Assembly: GCA_022839105.1 (NCBI GenBank) | Contig: JALHDH010000075.1 | Coordinates: 1-20,001, forward strand | DNA: 20,001 nt | Source of the DNA: a bacterium | GTDB lineage: Bacteria; Vulcanimicrobiota; Xenobia; Xenobiales; Xenobiaceae | Direction: 5' to 3' | Shown here: positions 16,598 to 20,001 of the stretch, piece after piece | Layout of the letters: every line of letters starts with the position of its first letter | Numbering within the stretch: the first letter of the stretch is position 1 | Made by a program: the position numbers and the translations under genes | The notes under the pieces: model-generated | The model's database searches: none | What the model saw: only the letters and a program-made list of their open reading frames with translations | What the model was told of the DNA's origin: nothing

Positions 16598-16764
16598 ATG
16601 GAAGGTCGCACCGCCCTGCCGGAGCTGCTTCCGGCCAGGATGCTCAACGAGTTCGTCTACTGCCCGCGCCTGGGTTTCTGGACCGAGGTTCCGGGATTCT
16701 CTCCCCCCCCGACCCTTCGGCGGAGGAGGAGCCCGAGCGTCCCAAGATCGCCCGCTCGGTCACC
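16598..16764 (+). pseudogene. cas4: Cas4 N-terminal segment, out of frame with the rest of cas4-cas1
   Basis: The ATG at 16598 has GAGGGA seven bases upstream and begins MEGRTALPELLPARMLNEF, followed by VYCPRLGFW. This is the classic start of the Cas4 part of a Cas4-Cas1 fusion and supplies the first Fe-S Cys (residue 22). The frame then enters a run of eight C (16703-16710) and turns into Arg/Ser/Pro-rich nonsense. The +2-shifted frame after the run reads DPSAEEEPERPKIARSVT and joins the downstream Cas4 sequence. One additional C, or a -1 ribosomal slip on the C-run, would restore a single protein. Between TEVPG and the SPPPDPSAEEE linker, the segment of roughly 25-30 residues that usually carries the His motif (HRRVD-like) appears to be absent. 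Real mutation, homopolymer miscall and programmed slippage all remain open. Confidence 0.8.
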
Positions 16765-18216
16765 ATGTCGGCTCCACTCGAGGGCTTGATCGCCCGGATG
16801 GACGTGGTCGAGGCCTCCGGGGCCGAGGCCACTCCGGTCGATTACAAGAGAGGCTCGGCGCCGGACATCCCCAACGGCGTCTACGATCCCGAGCGGGTCC
16901 AGCTCTGCGCCCAAGGGCTTGTCCTGCGGGAGAACGGCTTCTTCAGCCAGGGTGGCTGGGTCTATTTCGTGGCTTCCCGCCGTCGGGTCTGGGTCCCCTT
17001 TGACGAGGAACTGGCGGCCATGACCCGCGAGGCCATCAGCAGTTTCAGGAAGATTGCGGAATCCGGAATCCGGCCTCCGCCCCTGGTCCGCAGCCCCAAA
17101 TGCCAGGGTTGCTCGCTGTCGTCGATCTGTCTGCCGGACGAGGTGGAGTTCCTTCGGGGCGAGCCCGAGGATTCGTCCGCCGAGCCCGGCCAGGTCCGCC
17201 GGCTCGTCCCCGCCCGGGACGACGCCCTTCCTCTTTATCTTCAGCGACAGGGAGCCTACCTGGGGCTGAGCGGCGAGACCCTGCAGATTCGCGAGAAGGG
17301 TCAGACTGTGGGCGAGGCCAGATTGCTCGACATCTCGCAGGTCAATTTGTTGGGCAATATCCAGATCAGCACCCAGGCGGTGCGCGAACTCTGTAGCCGC
17401 GGGATTCCTGTCAACTATTTCTCCTATGGCGGATGGTTTTGCGGGATGGTCCAGGGCCTGACCCACAAGAACATCCTCCTGCGCCAGGTTCAGTTCCAGG
17501 CGGCAGGCGACCCCGAGCGCTGCCTGGTCGTCGCCAGGGCACTGGTCGCCGCCAAGATCCTCAACTGCCGAACCCTCCTGCGGCGGAACTGGGAATCCCC
17601 GACGGTCGAGGTGCTTCGGGAACTCAAAGAGCTGGCCGGACAGGCGAGGCGGGCGGAGAGCCTGGAGAGCCTGCTGGGATTGGAGGGCTACGCCGGCCGC
17701 CTCTACTTCCAGTCCTTTCCCGGGCTCTTCAAGAAGCAGGCGATGTCCTTCGATTTCGCGGGAAGGAATCGACGCCCACCCCTGGATCCGGTCAACGCCA
17801 TGCTTTCGTTCGCCTATGCCCTGCTGACTCGCCAACTGACCTGCATGCTTCAGGGCGTCGGCTTTGATCCGCACCTCGGCTTCTATCATCAGCCCCGCTA
17901 TGGCAGGCCCGCGTTGGCTCTGGACCTGATGGAGCCATTCCGTCCCCTGATTGCCGACTCGGCCGTCCTGTGGTGCCTGAACAACGGAGTCCTGGGCAGC
18001 GAGGACTTTGTCCAGGCCGCCGGCGCGTGCAACCTGTCGACAGGGGGGCGCAAGAGCTTCATCCAGGCCTTCGAGAGAAGGATGGACGAACTGGTGACCC
18101 ATCCCACCTTCGGCTATCGCCTGAGCTACCGGCAGCTTTTGGAGGTTCAGGCCCGCCTCTTCGGGCGCTTCCTGGCCGGTGAGCTTGCCGAAGTGCCGAC
18201 CTTCCGGACCCGCTGA
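16765..18216 (+). CDS. cas4-cas1: CRISPR-associated Cas4-Cas1 fusion protein (C-terminal Cas4 plus complete Cas1)
   Basis: This 483-residue frame holds the rest of Cas4 and all of Cas1. Cas4 trims and orients prespacers and Cas1 integrates them. Cas4 elements are LIARMD (Asp 13), PVDYKRG (Asp 26, Lys 28), ERVQLCAQG, and the Fe-S cysteines 113, 116 and 122 in KCQGCSLSSIC. Cas1 begins near residue 147 (LVPARDDALPLYL). Its metal ligands are all present: Glu 307 in LGLEGYAGRLYF, His 375 in LGFYHQPRYGRP and Asp 387 in LALDLMEPFRP. The ATG at 16765 is simply the first start in this frame; the natural start is almost certainly 16598 in another frame. cas2 follows after 17 bp. Cas4-Cas1 fusions mark type I-G (I-U) and also V-B. 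Cas1 could work without the damaged Cas4 half if translated internally. Confidence 0.93.
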   Translation: MSAPLEGLIARMDVVEASGAEATPVDYKRGSAPDIPNGVYDPERVQLCAQGLVLRENGFFSQGGWVYFVASRRRVWVPFDEELAAMTREAISSFRKIAESGIRPPPLVRSPKCQGCSLSSICLPDEVEFLRGEPEDSSAEPGQVRRLVPARDDALPLYLQRQGAYLGLSGETLQIREKGQTVGEARLLDISQVNLLGNIQISTQAVRELCSRGIPVNYFSYGGWFCGMVQGLTHKNILLRQVQFQAAGDPERCLVVARALVAAKILNCRTLLRRNWESPTVEVLRELKELAGQARRAESLESLLGLEGYAGRLYFQSFPGLFKKQAMSFDFAGRNRRPPLDPVNAMLSFAYALLTRQLTCMLQGVGFDPHLGFYHQPRYGRPALALDLMEPFRPLIADSAVLWCLNNGVLGSEDFVQAAGACNLSTGGRKSFIQAFERRMDELVTHPTFGYRLSYRQLLEVQARLFGRFLAGELAEVPTFRTR

Positions 18217-18233
18217 GGAGTCAACTCAAAGCC

Positions 18234-18524
18234 ATGAGACGTGATTTCCTGGTCGCCTACGACATCTGCGATCCCGGCCGGCTGCGTCGGGTCTTCCAGA
18301 TCATGCGCGGATTTGGGGACCACCTGCAGTATTCGGTCTTCCGCTGCGCCCTGAGCAGCCGGGAGAAGATCCAGTTGATCTCGAAACTCTCTGAGGTCAT
18401 CCATCACGGAGAAGACCAGGTCATGCTGGTCGACCTGGGAGGAGTCAGCCCGCGCTCGCGACGGCGCTTCCGGACCCTCGGGGTCCCCCTGGTGAACAGC
18501 GAGCGCTACGTCCTGGTCTTCTGA
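18234..18524 (+). CDS. cas2: CRISPR-associated endoribonuclease/adaptor Cas2
   Basis: This 96-residue protein forms the dimeric core of the Cas1-Cas2 integrase that inserts new spacers. The ferredoxin-like first strand carries the conserved Asp (LVAYDICDPGRLRRV, Asp 10), followed by MRGFGDHLQYSVFRCALS and EDQVMLVDLGG. These phrases are typical of the Cas2 that accompanies Cas4-Cas1 fusions. The length is normal and no residue appears to be missing. The ATG at 18234 lies 17 bp after the cas1 stop; GAGGAG at the junction can serve as ribosome-binding site though the spacing is long. The leader and array follow directly on the same strand, so a single adaptation operon faces its array. Confidence 0.96.
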   Translation: MRRDFLVAYDICDPGRLRRVFQIMRGFGDHLQYSVFRCALSSREKIQLISKLSEVIHHGEDQVMLVDLGGVSPRSRRRFRTLGVPLVNSERYVLVF

Positions 18525-18736
18525 GCTCTTTGAAAACCGAAGCCTTCGCGAGCGCTTCGGTGCTTGCGAAATCCCGGGAGGCGCTCGAAATCCCGTCAGA
18601 CCCCAGTAAATCGGCATCCACCGATCCTGGTCCGGCAGGAGGCAAAGCCGCCGCTGCTGAAGTCATGCCCGTCGAAAGCCGCCTCTCGCAAAGCGATCAA
18701 GAAAGCCCCTGGGATCACGGTAGGACCTCGCGATTG
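18525..18736 (+). promoter_or_regulatory. CRISPR leader
   Basis: This 212-bp non-coding stretch lies between cas2 and the first repeat. It begins GCTCTTTGAAAACCGAA immediately after the cas2 stop. It contains an inverted repeat CCGAAGC/GCTTCGG near 18537-18560. It also contains two exact direct copies of CGAAATCCCG (18567-18576 and 18586-18595), 19 bp apart, close to two helical turns. No clear sigma70 promoter was recognised. Position and orientation make it the leader, where array transcription starts and Cas1-Cas2 integrates. Confidence 0.75.
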
Positions 18737-20001
18737 ATTCCCACGCCCATCCAGGCGTGGCCCCATTGAAGCCTCGGATTCGACCAGTCCGCCCAGCGGG
18801 AGGTGGCCTATTCCCACGCCCATCCAGGCGTGGCCCCATTGAAGCGCTGAAGAACCGCTCCAAGGCTGCGATGGATATTATATTCCCACGCCCATCCAGG
18901 CGTGGCCCCATTGAAGCAAGTGTGTCACGAGCTCGCGCATCGTGCGTTCTTGGTGATTCCCACGCCCATCCAGGCGTGGCCCCATTGAAGCGTATCCTCC
19001 TTTCTTTTATTTGTCCTCCCCCCCTGATTCCCACGCCCATCCAGGCGTGGCCCCATTGAAGCGGCCGAAAAACAACCCCATGCGACAGGAGGATTCTGAT
19101 TCCCACGCCCATCCAGGCGTGGCCCCATTGAAGCAGGACGTGATAGGCGCCCTTCAGGGTCTCCTCGCCGTATTCCCACGCCCATCCAGGCGTGGCCCCA
19201 TTGAAGCGTGGCCAGGAGGGCCAACCGAAGGTGACGCCATCCCCATTCCCACGCCCATCCAGGCGTGGCCCCATTGAAGCGCGTCAGAAGAGCACAGAAT
19301 AATATCTGCGTCGATATTCCCACGCCCATCCAGGCGTGGCCCCATTGAAGCCTATTTCTCAGAAAGAGGTTACGGCTTTTGTTGAGATTCCCACGCCCAT
19401 CCAGGCGTGGCCCCATTGAAGCTTCATTGTTTCATCCTCCATTCTTTGATACTGCTAATTCCCACGCCCATCCAGGCGTGGCCCCATTGAAGCCCCTCCG
19501 CGGAGAACCCTTCCCCTTCCATCTACACATTCCCACGCCCATCCAGGCGTGGCCCCATTGAAGCTTCCTCCCTGTCGACAGGATACTTCGGGAGCATTGC
19601 ATTCCCACGCCCATCCAGGCGTGGCCCCATTGAAGCACCGTGACGGTCTCGACGATGGCCCACTCCCCGCAGATTCCCACGCCCATCCAGGCGTGGCCCC
19701 ATTGAAGCAGGGCGTGCAACGCCGTGCTCAGGCGGTCCTCGGCTGATTCCCACGCCCATCCAGGCGTGGCCCCATTGAAGCGCCTCCAGGGCCTGTTTGC
19801 GGACCATCACCTCGGCGCATTCCCACGCCCATCCAGGCGTGGCCCCATTGAAGCGAGCTGTTCCGCCAGGACGGGGGCCGGGCCATGGCTATTCCCACGC
19901 CCATCCAGGCGTGGCCCCATTGAAGCGAGTCCTCTCGGGTCGGCGTCCAGGCGCATGTTGACATTCCCACGCCCATCCAGGCGTGGCCCCATTGAAGCAG
20001 G
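18737..20001 (+). CRISPR. CRISPR array, 18 identical 36-nt repeats, open at the right edge
   Basis: The 36-nt repeat begins ATTCCCACGCC and ends CCCCATTGAAGC, with a perfect stem CCACGCC/GGCGTGG around a 6-base loop. Repeats start at 18737, 18810, 18882, 18956, 19027, 19099, 19172, 19245, 19316, 19387, 19458, 19529, 19601, 19673, 19746, 19819, 19891 and 19963. No mismatch was seen in any copy. The 17 complete spacers are 35-38 bp and all differ. An 18th spacer begins at 19999. The 3' ATTGAAGC and the position after cas2 agree on a left leader and rightward transcription. Repeat stem and end fit type I repeats that accompany Cas4-Cas1 fusions. The distal, usually degenerate, end is not in the window. 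Confidence 0.99.

Noticed and set aside
18663..20001. Several overlapping open frames across the array, encoding repeats of MGPRLDGRGN, WGHAWMGVGI or SHAHPGVAPLK
   Set aside because: They are translations of the CRISPR repeat and change sequence at every spacer. They are not genes.

Overview
The window is 20 kb of GC-rich bacterial DNA. Most genes end in TGA and adjacent coding regions are often overlapped or tightly spaced. The organism cannot be named from the sequence alone. A Wzt-type polysaccharide-export ATPase and a lipoprotein-anchored peptide-binding protein fit a bacterium with polysaccharide export. A Ddn/DUF385-type oxidoreductase and a DUF222-like HNH protein are often seen in high-GC lineages but do not settle the phylum. 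No rRNA, tRNA, transposase or phage structural gene was seen.

Layout from left to right. (1) 1-1008 is the 3' part of a Wzt-like ABC ATPase that begins upstream of the window. (2) 1087-6677 is a five-gene oligopeptide/dipeptide ABC importer: binding lipoprotein, two permeases and two ATPases, with start/stop overlaps from gene to gene. The first permease has an in-frame TAA in its middle. (3) 6759-8708 holds a small membrane protein and an alpha/beta-hydrolase-like protein with Cys where the nucleophile Ser normally sits. (4) 8775-10052, reverse strand, is a von Willebrand factor A protein with a good sigma70-type promoter at about 10141-10170. (5) 10368-13053 holds a YqjE/holin-like membrane protein, an overlapping coiled-coil/membrane protein and a GT39-type membrane glycosyltransferase. 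(6) 13172-16207, reverse strand, holds a deazaflavin-dependent nitroreductase-family protein and a large HNH endonuclease built from two copies of a DUF222-like module. (7) 16598-20001 is a CRISPR adaptation locus: a cas4-cas1 fusion, cas2, a 212-bp leader and an array of at least 18 identical 36-nt repeats that runs off the right edge.

The strongest biology is the CRISPR locus. A Cas4-Cas1 fusion next to Cas2, with repeats ending in ATTGAAGC, fits best with type I-G (formerly I-U); V-B also uses such fusions. No interference gene (cas3, cas8, csb1/csb2, cas12) lies in the roughly 16 kb to the left, so effectors must be to the right of the array, elsewhere, or absent. The Cas4 half is broken: its start and first Fe-S cysteine are in a different frame, the break is at a run of eight C, and the segment that normally carries the catalytic His motif appears to be missing. 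The Cas1 half and Cas2 look intact. The array is perfectly conserved and includes several AT-rich spacers, so acquisition probably worked in the past. Nothing here proves a wholly new system, but the damaged Cas4, the isolated adaptation module and the divergent duplicated HNH gene deserve a closer look.
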